Position numbers and translations under genes: made by a program. This document shows positions 1-8,919 of a stretch of DNA of 64,000 nt, in pieces. The notes under the pieces were generated by a model. The model searched no databases, was not told the DNA's origin, and saw only the letters and a list, made by a program, of their open reading frames with translations. Within the stretch, counting starts at the first letter, position 1, and each line of letters starts with the position of its first letter. Origin of the DNA: Halobacteriovoraceae bacterium (GTDB lineage: Bacteria; Bdellovibrionota; Bacteriovoracia; Bacteriovoracales; Bacteriovoracaceae); the NCBI GenBank assembly GCA_002713145.1, contig PAVS01000012.1:1-64000 (forward strand), given 5' to 3'.

Positions 1-180
1 GACGATGGTTCTGGAGACGATGGTTCTGGAGACGATGGTTCTGGAGACGATGGTTCTGGAGACGATGGTTCTGGAGACGATGGTTCTGGAGATGATGGTT
101 CTGGAGACGATGGTTCTGGAGATGATGGTTCTGGAGATGATGGTTCTGGAGATGATGGTTCTGGAGATGATGGTTCTGGA
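1..180 (+). repeat. 15-bp tandem repeat encoding Asp-Asp-Gly-Ser-Gly, 12 copies in window
   Basis: Twelve perfect-length 15-bp units (GA[C/T]GATGGTTCTGGA) run from the left edge, followed by a broken thirteenth unit at 181. The only variation is the third base of the first Asp codon (C in seven units, T in five). The array continues off the window. In the frame of the downstream VWA protein it reads DDGSG, an acidic, flexible, possibly Ca2+-binding linker. Because the unit is a multiple of three, gain or loss of copies would change length without breaking the frame. Confidence 0.97.
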
Positions 181-1050
181 GATGATACTGACCCAGTGAT
201 TATTGAGAAAAGTGATACTTTCACCCAAAGAGGAGAAAGTGTTCCAGTAGACATTTTATGGGTTGTAGACAACTCAGGTTCAATGGAAGATGAACAAAAT
301 GCCCTTGCTCACAACTTCAATGCATTCATAAAAGATTTTGCAACTAAAGATATTGACTTTCAAATGGCGATAACTGTAACGGACAGAAACCGTGGCAGCC
401 ATTCTCCAAGACAAAGTGAAATCAGAGTGATGCAAGATTTAACCAAAGCCAAAATGGATGCTGACAAAAATGAATTCATCAAAGATTTCAAAAAGCATAT
501 TAAAGTTGGAATCAGAGGATATGGCCTTGAAAAAGGACTAAAGGCTTCTGAAGTATTCTCCGATATATATGCTAACCACTGGTTTAGAGAAGATGCTTAC
601 TTAGCAATCGTTTACGTGACTGATGAAAGAGATCAATCAGAAAAAACAGTTGCGAACCATCTGAAACAAATCTCTAAGTGGAAAAAGAATGCTGGTCTAG
701 TTAAAGCCTACTCGATTGTTGATATGGATAACTTAGTCAGTACTCAATATATCCTTAAAGGATATGATCGCTATAAGGAAATGAGTGATCGCACAGGGGG
801 CTATGTAGCAAACATCAATGATGACTTTCATACGACTTTATCGGGTATGGGAAATAACATCGCCAACTTGTCTGATCAATTTCCACTCTCAAGTACTCCA
901 TGGGATGCTAATGAGATAGTGGTTAAAGTGAACGGAATCGAATCTGTTGAATGGGAATATGATGCTAATCAAAATGCCATCAAGTTTTTCCCAGGCGCAG
1001 TACCTGCTGATGGATCTAGCATAGAAGTAATTTACGACATCGAAGAGTAG
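1..1050 (+). CDS. VWA-domain surface protein (CglB-like), 5'-truncated by the window edge
   Basis: Open frame from base 1 to the TAG at 1048; its true start lies left of the window. Residues 1-60 (window numbering) are the DDGSG array. A von Willebrand factor A fold follows, with the MIDAS signature D90-x-S92-x-S94 (VVDNSGSM), so a metal-dependent adhesion domain is likely. The first gene of a tightly packed operon that also encodes an outer-membrane barrel, TPR proteins and a TolQ/TolR-type motor. In Myxococcus the gliding adhesin CglB is a VWA lipoprotein, so a similar adhesin role is inferred from domain and context, not from alignment. A GTG at 196 is an internal codon and not the start. 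Confidence 0.85.
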   Translation, partial: DDGSGDDGSGDDGSGDDGSGDDGSGDDGSGDDGSGDDGSGDDGSGDDGSGDDGSGDDGSGDDTDPVIIEKSDTFTQRGESVPVDILWVVDNSGSMEDEQNALAHNFNAFIKDFATKDIDFQMAITVTDRNRGSHSPRQSEIRVMQDLTKAKMDADKNEFIKDFKKHIKVGIRGYGLEKGLKASEVFSDIYANHWFREDAYLAIVYVTDERDQSEKTVANHLKQISKWKKNAGLVKAYSIVDMDNLVSTQYILKGYDRYKEMSDRTGGYVANINDDFHTTLSGMGNNIANLSDQFPLSSTPWDANEIVVKVNGIESVEWEYDANQNAIKFFPGAVPADGSSIEVIYDIEE

Positions 1051-1081
1051 TTTGTTTGATTGACTACCAAGAGGGAATAAT

Positions 1082-1780
1082 TTGAAACTTCATGCTTATG
1101 TATTAATTTTTGTTCTAAGTTTAAGCACAATGGCTCAAGCCGGAGAGGACGATTTGTACGAGTTCCTCTGGCTTGATCCAGATAAAAGTGTTTATGTACT
1201 TCAAAATAAAATTTACCCCAAGAATAAAACTTTTTATTTAGATCTTGGGTATGTCACAAGCATGACAAGTACATTTCAAGACTCTTTTGGTGGTCAATTA
1301 AAATTTGGTTATTACTTTAGTGAAGAATGGGCGATTGAAGGTAATTATCTGCAATACACAAATACAGATAATGCTTCCTACGACAATGTGAAGTCCCTGA
1401 ATGGACAAGTTCCGTTTGTTCGTCGCCCTCTCTCTTCCACGACAATTAATCTTATCTGGACACCTTTTTACGGTAAGATTAATACTTTTAATCAAATTTA
1501 TTATTTTGATGTATCTTTTGGTGTCGGTACCGGACAGTATACGGCAGAGAGTAATCTTGACACTGTTATTGAAGAAAATTCAAAGGATTCCTACTCAACA
1601 GAAACTTATACTCCAGTGGCACTCAAAACGAATATGAAATTTCATATCAATAAAAACATGCACGTAGGTATTGAGTTTTTAAGCACTAACTATAAAGCCA
1701 AAACGGATCCACAAAACACTAAAAAAGAAGCGTGGAAGCGTAATAACGATCTTATCTTTAGTTTTGGAGTCTCATTTTAA
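1082..1780 (+). CDS. outer-membrane beta-barrel protein of the gliding-type locus
   Basis: 232 residues from a TTG start preceded by GAGGG. A signal peptide (residues 1-20, ending AQA) is followed by alternating hydrophobic/polar strands rich in Tyr, Phe and Gly and a C-terminal Phe (FSFGVSF), the pattern of an outer-membrane barrel closed by a BAM-recognised last strand. Similar small barrels labelled outer membrane beta-barrel domain proteins occur in myxobacterial and Bdellovibrio gliding clusters (for example GltA/B/H). Its TAA overlaps the next ATG by one base, showing translational coupling. The exact Glt counterpart cannot be decided by eye. Confidence 0.75.
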   Translation: MKLHAYVLIFVLSLSTMAQAGEDDLYEFLWLDPDKSVYVLQNKIYPKNKTFYLDLGYVTSMTSTFQDSFGGQLKFGYYFSEEWAIEGNYLQYTNTDNASYDNVKSLNGQVPFVRRPLSSTTINLIWTPFYGKINTFNQIYYFDVSFGVGTGQYTAESNLDTVIEENSKDSYSTETYTPVALKTNMKFHINKNMHVGIEFLSTNYKAKTDPQNTKKEAWKRNNDLIFSFGVSF

Positions 1781-3195
1781 TGAAGCTTAACATTTTAATC
1801 ACCACATTAATGTTGGCCACGAGTCTTCAAGCAAAAAAAGTGGAACTTAAAGAGGTTCAGCTCAATAAAAAAGAGCAAGAAAAAAGAAAAGATATCTTTG
1901 AAGAATCCGTCAAGCATGCCAACAACAGAGATTTTTTCACAGCTCTTGATACTATCGCTCAAATGTATAAATACGTGACTCCCGATCAAAACGTGCAACA
2001 CCATATCGAAGATCTGGTTGCTCATACGGGAACTCATTATTTTAACACGTACTCAGATTTAGAATTAAGAAAGATGAATATTCCTACCACTGATCTCATC
2101 ATGGCCAAGCGAAATCTCTATCTTGATAAATTTAAGTATGTTCATAGAAGATTAAAAAGAATGCCGAAGGGTCATCGACTTTATCCTGAAGCCCTTTTAA
2201 CGAAAGCAACATCATATTATAAAGAAAAAAACTACGATAAAGCGATTAAAACTTATAACAAATGTACTGACGTGGCTTTTCGTTGGGAAAAAATAACTGA
2301 AGGTAAACAACAGCGCTATTTTGCAGTTATTAAAGAAACATGCATTATTAATATCGCTAGGATTCACTTTAAGCAGAAGAATTACAAGCTTGCTGTTCGT
2401 CATTATGAAGATATTCCCAAAAAATCTTTTAAATGGCCTTACACTCTTATTGAAAGAGCATGGTCACATTATTATTTAGGGAATTACAACCGCTCTTTAG
2501 GGGTGCTGATGACCTACAACTCTCCCCTATTAGAAAGTTATTTTATGCCTGAAGCTGAAGTTCTGAAAGCACTTAACTATTTCAAACTTTGTCTTTATGA
2601 AGATGCCCTTAGAGTTATTGATAATTATTATACAATCTATGCCCCAAAGAGTGATCAATTACGAGCAACGATTAATGAACTCAATAATAAACCATTGGCT
2701 TTCTTTGATCTCATGTTTACTCCTATTAAAGAGACAGAAAAGAAAAATCGTTTTCTCAGAAATCTCATCACTCAGATGTCTAAAAGAATTAAATATAACT
2801 TAGACCTAAACTCCTATTATGCCATTAACGAAGAGATCTATCGTTCAAATGAAGGGGCTAATTTAAAATTACTCCTCAGAATGCAAAAAGACCTTAAGGA
2901 ACAAATCAATCATTACGTTAAGGTCTCTATGTATCAGTTCATCAATGAGATCCATGACCTCTCAAGTGATATGTTTAATTTAAAATTAGAAATCTTATCT
3001 CGCAAAAGAGATTTAGCTTATAAAAATAAAACTTTCGATAAAGACAGAAAGCGTGGTGACTTCAAGAACATTACTCGCGAAGATCACCAGGAGTTCTGGA
3101 CTTTTAAAAACGCTTTTTGGGCGGACGAGCTTGGTGATTACTCGTTCGCCCTAAGCTCAACGTGTAAAACACAAAGGATAAAACTACGTGATTAG
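1780..3195 (+). CDS. periplasmic TPR-repeat protein of the gliding-type locus
   Basis: 471 residues. Signal peptide at residues 1-18 (ending LQA), then a mostly helical protein with TPR-like motifs around residues 140-250 (for example YYKEKNYDKAIKTYNKC and FKQKNYKLAVRHYE). No catalytic motif is visible, so a scaffold role in the periplasm is likely. It starts inside the stop of the barrel gene (TAATG) and its own end overlaps the following small gene by 8 bp. Comparable TPR proteins in Myxococcus gliding operons are GltE/AglT and GltC; which of these it matches is uncertain. Confidence 0.75.
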   Translation: MKLNILITTLMLATSLQAKKVELKEVQLNKKEQEKRKDIFEESVKHANNRDFFTALDTIAQMYKYVTPDQNVQHHIEDLVAHTGTHYFNTYSDLELRKMNIPTTDLIMAKRNLYLDKFKYVHRRLKRMPKGHRLYPEALLTKATSYYKEKNYDKAIKTYNKCTDVAFRWEKITEGKQQRYFAVIKETCIINIARIHFKQKNYKLAVRHYEDIPKKSFKWPYTLIERAWSHYYLGNYNRSLGVLMTYNSPLLESYFMPEAEVLKALNYFKLCLYEDALRVIDNYYTIYAPKSDQLRATINELNNKPLAFFDLMFTPIKETEKKNRFLRNLITQMSKRIKYNLDLNSYYAINEEIYRSNEGANLKLLLRMQKDLKEQINHYVKVSMYQFINEIHDLSSDMFNLKLEILSRKRDLAYKNKTFDKDRKRGDFKNITREDHQEFWTFKNAFWADELGDYSFALSSTCKTQRIKLRD

Positions 3196-3439
3196 AATTT
3201 TACTTCTCGTAACATTTATATTCTCGAGTTCTGAGTGTTTAGCGCAGAAAAAGAAAGTTGTTTATAAATACAAAGAATATGAAAAATTTGACTTAGGTGA
3301 TCTTGAAATTAAAGGAAGCATCATTGCCCCTGGAGATATCTCAGTCAAAGAGAGACGACGCAAGGTCTTTGAGCGAGACCTTCTTAGAAAAGATGATTTT
3401 GATAAAAAGATCATCCAAGAATTGAAGTTTTTAAGGTAA
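3188..3439 (+). CDS. small secreted protein of the gliding-type locus
   Basis: 83 residues from a GTG start overlapping the end of the preceding TPR gene. Residues 1-20 form a signal peptide (ending CLAQ); the mature part is short and highly charged (RKVFERDL, RKDDFDKKI). Not recognised as a named family. It sits 10 bp ahead of the TolQ-like gene, inside an otherwise uninterrupted operon with good coupling, which argues that it is real and part of the machine. A role as a small periplasmic coupling factor is only an inference. Confidence 0.65.
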   Translation: MIRILLLVTFIFSSSECLAQKKKVVYKYKEYEKFDLGDLEIKGSIIAPGDISVKERRRKVFERDLLRKDDFDKKIIQELKFLR

Positions 3440-3449
3440 GGAGCAAACC

Positions 3450-4205
3450 ATGAACGAAACAACAGAAACAAACACAGAGCAACAACTCGTTGATCCCAAC
3501 CAAGCCCTGACAGAAGTGCCTTCAGGTCCACAAGAGCTTAATGCAGTTCAAGGCTTCGCCAAATTTATGGATGATGGTGGGGTATTTATGTGGATTATCT
3601 TAGGGATGTGGGTCTTTGGGATTATCATTTCAGTTGAGCGAATTAAAAATCTATTTCAATATGATATCGATGGCACAAGTCTTATGAATCAAGTTAAAAA
3701 AGATGTGCTAACGAATGAAGTACAAAATGCGATTCAAAATTGTTCCACTAATAAATCATTACTAGCACAAGTTCTACGTAATGGATTAAAGAGGGCCAAT
3801 CAATCTAAAGAGCAAATTCAAGATGCTCTCGAATCGAGTATGCTAGAGGCGATCCCACACCTAGAAAAAAGACTAGGCTATTTATCCCTTATTGCTAACG
3901 TTTCAACTCTTATCGGTCTTCTTGGTACGATCTACGGACTTATTCAATCATTTGCGGCGGTTGCCTCAGCAGATCCAGCGTCTAAAGCAGAACTTTTGGC
4001 GTTAGGTATTTCTAAAGCCATGAACACCACAGCTTTTGGACTGATCTCGGCGATTACGATTATGGTCATTCATCAGATTCTCACAACAAAGTCTGAGAAA
4101 ATCATTGCTGATCTAGAGCATTACTCAGTAAAGCTCGTGGATCTTCTAAGCACAAGAAAGTCTGCACCATCGACACAACAACAAAATCATGTTGATGCTG
4201 CTTAA
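3450..4205 (+). CDS. MotA/TolQ/ExbB-type proton-channel subunit (AglR-like)
   Basis: 251 residues with the three-helix layout of the family: TM1 about 44-63, a cytoplasmic segment, TM2 about 145-170 (containing TLIGLLGTIYGLI) and TM3 about 192-213 (MNTTAFGLISAITIMV). The GLLGT and TAFGL helices are hallmarks of TolQ/ExbB/MotA proteins, which with a TolR/ExbD partner form an ion channel that converts proton-motive force into work at the envelope. A clean AAGGAG Shine-Dalgarno precedes the ATG. Two ExbD-type genes follow directly, matching the AglR-AglQ-AglS motor composition of Myxococcus gliding. Confidence 0.9.
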   Translation: MNETTETNTEQQLVDPNQALTEVPSGPQELNAVQGFAKFMDDGGVFMWIILGMWVFGIIISVERIKNLFQYDIDGTSLMNQVKKDVLTNEVQNAIQNCSTNKSLLAQVLRNGLKRANQSKEQIQDALESSMLEAIPHLEKRLGYLSLIANVSTLIGLLGTIYGLIQSFAAVASADPASKAELLALGISKAMNTTAFGLISAITIMVIHQILTTKSEKIIADLEHYSVKLVDLLSTRKSAPSTQQQNHVDAA

Positions 4206-4219
4206 TCAAAGGTAAGGTT

Positions 4220-4711
4220 ATGCGCAGGAAAATGAAAAAAACAGCTAAACTCAATCTCATTCCCATTTTGGATGCGATTTTTATCTTTATCTTCTTTTTG
4301 TTGATGTCCGCTCAATTTATAGACATCTATCAAATCGGAAGTGATGCTCCAATAACTTCCACGAGCACTGAGAAGTTAGATAAAAAGCCATTGAATTTAA
4401 CCTTGGAATTGAATGGAGAGAAGGTCATTGTTAAAACTGGACTCTCAGAGAAAGTTTATAAAACTGTCAATTATAGAGATCTAGCGAGCTTAAACGAGAC
4501 ACTTATTGAGCTTAAAAAACAACATCCTTCAGAGGATTCAGCGATCATAAAACCTGCGCATAACTTTAAATATAAAAGAATTGTAAAGGTTATTGATAAC
4601 ACGAGGGAGATCACCAAACCCAATGTGTATATCACTGCTCTTGATGATCAAAACAAAAAGTTTGCCACCAAGAAACTTTTTGACAAGATTATTTTTGATA
4701 CTCAAGACTAA
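4220..4711 (+). CDS. ExbD/TolR-type motor subunit (first copy)
   Basis: 163 residues: a short basic N-terminus, one transmembrane helix at about 12-33 carrying the conserved proton-path aspartate D18 (PILDAIF), and a periplasmic domain. Partner of the preceding TolQ-like channel, probably forming a pentamer/dimer motor with it. The start is either the ATG at 4220, very close to an AAGG stretch, or an in-frame ATG at 4232; the former is kept. It lies 14 bp after the TolQ-like gene. Confidence 0.88.
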   Translation: MRRKMKKTAKLNLIPILDAIFIFIFFLLMSAQFIDIYQIGSDAPITSTSTEKLDKKPLNLTLELNGEKVIVKTGLSEKVYKTVNYRDLASLNETLIELKKQHPSEDSAIIKPAHNFKYKRIVKVIDNTREITKPNVYITALDDQNKKFATKKLFDKIIFDTQD

Positions 4712-4744
4712 ATAATTCAACAAGCGTTTTTAAGAGAGATCACC

Positions 4745-5215
4745 ATGAAAAGAATGTTTTTTAATAATTACAAAAGAGAAAAGAAAGAACAGATGGATTT
4801 AGACATTACATCACTATTGGATGTACTTGTAATCCTGCTTGTTTTCCTACTGAAGAGCTATAACGCCTCAGAATTAAAGATCAACTTAGTCAAAGATTTA
4901 GTTGTCCCTAAGTCAGAAGCGAGAATTCTCGGAAATCATGCCATTATAGTTCAAGTTGATAAAGACAAGAAAATTTATGTGAATAAAGAAGAAGTTGGCT
5001 TCGCCTATGGGGCAGGACAAAACAACGCACTTCTGGCCAAGCTCAATGAAATGCGAGCTGACATCGATAAAGATTTAACTGAAAGTAAAAAAGATAAAAA
5101 GATCAATCTCGTCTTTGACGAAAAACTTCCCTACAACGTGATGAAGACAGTCATGCACACCTCTGCGATGGCAGGCTACACTGAATTCAAATTTATTGTT
5201 CAAGGGAATTATTAA
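4745..5215 (+). CDS. ExbD/TolR-type motor subunit (second copy)
   Basis: 156 residues with one transmembrane helix (about 20-37) that contains the conserved aspartate D26 (TSLLDVLVILL) and a C-terminal periplasmic domain. Two ExbD-type genes behind one TolQ-type gene is the arrangement of the Myxococcus AglRQS gliding motor rather than of a simple Tol-Pal or ExbBD system. GAGAGATCACC precedes the ATG. The stop overlaps the next start (TAATG at 5213-5217). Confidence 0.88.
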   Translation: MKRMFFNNYKREKKEQMDLDITSLLDVLVILLVFLLKSYNASELKINLVKDLVVPKSEARILGNHAIIVQVDKDKKIYVNKEEVGFAYGAGQNNALLAKLNEMRADIDKDLTESKKDKKINLVFDEKLPYNVMKTVMHTSAMAGYTEFKFIVQGNY

Positions 5216-8097
5216 TGAAATATTTACTTCTATTTATCCTGCTCTCTTCTGCTGTCCATGGGGCTAAGGCTGAAGAAAAAAAGGGCGTGGTTACCATTCA
5301 AGACCAAGAAGCTTTTGAAAAAAAGCGATGGGATCATATTTACGGTCTTATCAACGAAGAGATCAATACGATCAATATGGTCCGGAAAAAATCACAAAAA
5401 CTCATGTACCGTCTCTTTGAGCTGAAGTCTGAGAAGATCAAGCTATTTAAAGAAAAAGAAAACAAAGAGTTTATGGCCAAAAAAAGAAAGTTTGGAAAAA
5501 AAATTAAGCGTAAAGATATTTTCAAACAAACGATTAGACTCTACCAAGAAGCTAATAAGTATGGTCATAATTTACTCAGAAAATATCCCAACACTCACTA
5601 TAAGGCTGCTATTTACTACACATTAGCTCTTAATTCGAGAGATTTTGCCTATGATGATAAAGAACTGGGATATCTGAAAAAAGCTATTAAGTATTCCCAA
5701 CATCAACAAAAGGTTCGTTATCTTGCAACCGTTAGTTTAGCTGAATACTATTATAATAATAAGAAATACAAACAAGCTGTAACTGAATATGAGAAAATCA
5801 TCGACAACCGAGATGATGAATGGCTCACCAAAAATCTTTATAACTATGGTTGGTGTCTGTTAAAAACACATAAATTTGATGCCGCTATTAATCGTCTCGA
5901 AGACAGTTATAAGTCGAGTGAGAACGAATTCTATGTAGATATGAGTGAGCAAGTTATGAGTTCACTTGTTTCTTTCTATGTCTACGGTAAACAAATTGAT
6001 CGAGGTATCGCTTTTATCAATAAGCATGCCTATGACAAAGTTGAGTCCTTATTTAAATTAGCTCAAAAAGCATCCGGAAAAGGTTATTATGCAGATGCTC
6101 AGAAAATCATAGAAGATCTTGAAGATAGAATTGACTCTAAACAAAAAGTTGAGCTTTACGCTGATCTTAGGCTTTTTCAATTTGATTTTTATAAACAATA
6201 TCATAAAGAAGAAAAACTTCTCCGAATTGCAAAGATGTTCCCTGCTCTCACTTTCAACGAGTATCAAAAAGAAGATGCCATCCGCAAAGTGTCTGAAGTT
6301 GTTGGTACAAAACAAATCATTCTTAAAAAAGATTTCTCTAAACATGACCAACAATACGACAAGAGTGTTTTAGATCAAATCATCACTTATTTTAATATTT
6401 TAGCAAGTGTCAATAAACCTGAAAAAGCTCAGTATGAGTATTATAAAGGTGAGACTTATTACTCTGTTCATCGCTTTAAGAGTGCCCTTGATTCCTATAA
6501 AATCTCACTTATGGATTATGATAAAACACCGAGCAAAGAAGATCTGCGTGCTCAAAATATGGATGCGATCTTTTCTTGTATCGATATTATCAAGTTTTCA
6601 GAAAAAGAGAAAAGAGATGAACTGGAATTTGCCTTCAATAAGTATTTAAGTTATTGGCCTAAAAATGATAAAGCACAGGATATTTACCCAAGACTTTATG
6701 CTCTTTATGCTAAAACTAAAACCTACCCTAAGATGCAAGAGTCAATTGACCGCTATATAGCAGCTTTTCCCAAAGACGGTAAAAAGCAACAAGATCTTTA
6801 CAGAACTCAGCTAGATTTCTTAATCAAAGATAAAAACACACAACTGCTCTCAAGCAAAGTCAATCAAATGAAAAAAGGCTACTTGAGCTTTGAAGCCAGC
6901 GAAGTTAAAAAATCAGAAGAAATTCTTGCGAGTATTCTCTTTAATAAATATCAAGAATTTAATAAAGCTGGAAAACAAGAACAAGCTCTCGCTGGATATC
7001 AAGAGATACATTTTACAGACTTCTACCCGCAATCGATTCGAGCGGAAGCTGCTTTTAATATGGGTATGATCTACACAGATATGCGGGATAATAATAATGC
7101 TATTAAGTGGTATCAAAAATCTTTTGATTTTTATACGGACAAAGAAAGAGCAAACAAAAGAACGTTTTTAGAAAAAATGGCGCTGAGAACGGCTCTGCTC
7201 CAAGACTTTTTATATGCAGCAAAGCTCAATAAATTTATCTTACAAAATTATTGTTCTGAAAAGAAAGCCAATGAGAAGATCTTCTCTGCTGCTATTAAAA
7301 ACGACCTGGCTAATGACTATATCACGAAAGTTTTTTACACCCTTGAGAAGCAATCTCACTGTGTGACCCGTATTCCTCTTGATCTCAAAAAAGAGATTAT
7401 GGTTCACCTCTATGAAAATAAACATGAGAGCTCACTTATGTCATTTATTGATGATTATAAGATGAAAGATAAATTCACCGAGGAAGTGGCTCATTACTAT
7501 GAGAGACTCTTTTGGCAGTACTATCTCGATAATCCAGGAAAAGAAAAACAATATTTTTATGAACTCAAAACCTTAAAGTATGAGAAAAAATCAAAATTAT
7601 TGGTCAAAGCCATGGATAAGTTAGAGAAGCTTGATAAGAAATTAAAATATTATCAGCGAGATCATATTTATACAGCGGACATGAAAAATCCTGAAAAATT
7701 CTCAGGACTCTTGCAAAAAAGAATTCAAAAGCTTCAGCCTCTTATCACTGAAGCCAATGAGATTTTTGAATTGGGTCACGGACAAGTCTCTGTTCTCGTG
7801 TATGATCGTTTGACGGCTCTCACTGCCAGTTTAGCTGATGAGATTGAAAGCTACAGACTTCCTATTAAAGATGCTGAATTTCAAAAACAATTTGTTCATC
7901 AAATGAAACTGGTGGCTAAAAACTTCAATCAACAAAGTATGGAATTCAAACTCTCATCACAAAAGCTCATTGAAGAGTATGATCTTATCCTCGCCAAAAG
8001 AGATGAGAGTCACTTGGCCCATGATATATTAAAAATCTCTGATATCCGTCCTCTACCAGCTGAACTTGCGATCACATTTGGACTTGGGAGGCCGTAA
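5215..8097 (+). CDS. large periplasmic TPR scaffold protein of the gliding-type locus
   Basis: 960 residues. Signal peptide about 1-20 (ending AKAEE), then almost entirely helical with many TPR-like units (for example YYNNKKYKQAVTEYEKI near 180 and YYKGETYYSVHRFKSALDSYKIS in the middle). No enzymatic motif is visible. Very large TPR proteins are characteristic of the Glt/Agl trans-envelope complex (GltI/AgmK-like), where they bridge periplasm and outer membrane; that role is inferred. It is coupled at both ends by start/stop overlaps. Confidence 0.75.
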   Translation: MKYLLLFILLSSAVHGAKAEEKKGVVTIQDQEAFEKKRWDHIYGLINEEINTINMVRKKSQKLMYRLFELKSEKIKLFKEKENKEFMAKKRKFGKKIKRKDIFKQTIRLYQEANKYGHNLLRKYPNTHYKAAIYYTLALNSRDFAYDDKELGYLKKAIKYSQHQQKVRYLATVSLAEYYYNNKKYKQAVTEYEKIIDNRDDEWLTKNLYNYGWCLLKTHKFDAAINRLEDSYKSSENEFYVDMSEQVMSSLVSFYVYGKQIDRGIAFINKHAYDKVESLFKLAQKASGKGYYADAQKIIEDLEDRIDSKQKVELYADLRLFQFDFYKQYHKEEKLLRIAKMFPALTFNEYQKEDAIRKVSEVVGTKQIILKKDFSKHDQQYDKSVLDQIITYFNILASVNKPEKAQYEYYKGETYYSVHRFKSALDSYKISLMDYDKTPSKEDLRAQNMDAIFSCIDIIKFSEKEKRDELEFAFNKYLSYWPKNDKAQDIYPRLYALYAKTKTYPKMQESIDRYIAAFPKDGKKQQDLYRTQLDFLIKDKNTQLLSSKVNQMKKGYLSFEASEVKKSEEILASILFNKYQEFNKAGKQEQALAGYQEIHFTDFYPQSIRAEAAFNMGMIYTDMRDNNNAIKWYQKSFDFYTDKERANKRTFLEKMALRTALLQDFLYAAKLNKFILQNYCSEKKANEKIFSAAIKNDLANDYITKVFYTLEKQSHCVTRIPLDLKKEIMVHLYENKHESSLMSFIDDYKMKDKFTEEVAHYYERLFWQYYLDNPGKEKQYFYELKTLKYEKKSKLLVKAMDKLEKLDKKLKYYQRDHIYTADMKNPEKFSGLLQKRIQKLQPLITEANEIFELGHGQVSVLVYDRLTALTASLADEIESYRLPIKDAEFQKQFVHQMKLVAKNFNQQSMEFKLSSQKLIEEYDLILAKRDESHLAHDILKISDIRPLPAELAITFGLGRP

Positions 8098-8918
8098 TGA
8101 AGTTACTATTCGTTGCTCCCCTATTCATCGCCCTTATCAGCTGTTCAAGTTTTAAAAATCCAAGAGAAATTAAGCAAGGACATCTCGATGGGCTTAAATA
8201 TGAATCTTTAAAAAGATATGATGCGAAACGTTTAGGAGAACCACTTAAAAGTAAAGATCCCCTCGCTCTTTGTCACCGCGGGGAATTTGAAAACGCGGAA
8301 AAGATTTTTAAAGAGAAGCTTGATAAAAATCTCAATAACTATATCTATTGGAACCAGATCTCTACTTGCTATATTTTAAAGAAAGAGTACAACAAAGCAA
8401 AAAACTATCTGGACCTCGCTTTAAATGCAGCAAAAAAAGACGAACAAAAAGCGGTCGTGCTCAATAATTTTGGTGTAGTGCAAATGGAGACAAAAAATTT
8501 TATTGAAGCAAAAGAATATTTTAAAAAATCTATTGAGCTCTCAAAAAAATATATGACTCCTAAATACAATCTCAGCCAAATCTACCTCAAACATGGACTT
8601 TATGGAAAAGCTGAAGATCAGTTAACAGAACTTATGCATAAAAATGATAAAGATATCGATTTTCTAAACTCCATGGGGCACTTAAAACTGATGCAAAAAG
8701 ATTATAATAAATCTCTTAGGTTTTTTGAGCAAATCCCTCAGGAATACCAATCACGAGATGATGTCGCCACCAATATGGCCATGACCTATTACATGTTGGG
8801 AAAACTAGAAATGGCTAAAAAAACCTTGGATAACTCCGATAAGGATAATGGATACTACACTAGCGCGCAGCTTGAGATGAGCAAAAAAATAGAGAAACAA
8901 CTCAATGGAGGGCGATAA
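8097..8918 (+). CDS. TPR-repeat lipoprotein of the gliding-type locus
   Basis: 273 residues. The N-terminus ends in a lipobox (LISC, Cys16), so it is predicted to be lipid-anchored, facing the periplasm. TPR motifs follow from about residue 65 (EFENAEKIFKEKLDKNL, EYNKAKNYLDLAL, NFIEAKEYFKKSIEL, LYGKAEDQLTEL). Probably a scaffold or pilotin-like element of the same complex. The ATG overlaps the preceding TAA, and the TAA is one base before the next ATG. Confidence 0.78.
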   Translation: MKLLFVAPLFIALISCSSFKNPREIKQGHLDGLKYESLKRYDAKRLGEPLKSKDPLALCHRGEFENAEKIFKEKLDKNLNNYIYWNQISTCYILKKEYNKAKNYLDLALNAAKKDEQKAVVLNNFGVVQMETKNFIEAKEYFKKSIELSKKYMTPKYNLSQIYLKHGLYGKAEDQLTELMHKNDKDIDFLNSMGHLKLMQKDYNKSLRFFEQIPQEYQSRDDVATNMAMTYYMLGKLEMAKKTLDNSDKDNGYYTSAQLEMSKKIEKQLNGGR

Positions 8919-8919
8919 T

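Noticed and set aside
5..199. An open frame of Met-Val-Leu-Glu-Thr repeats
   Set aside because: It is the other reading frame of the DDGSG array; the VWA protein frame runs straight through the same bases.
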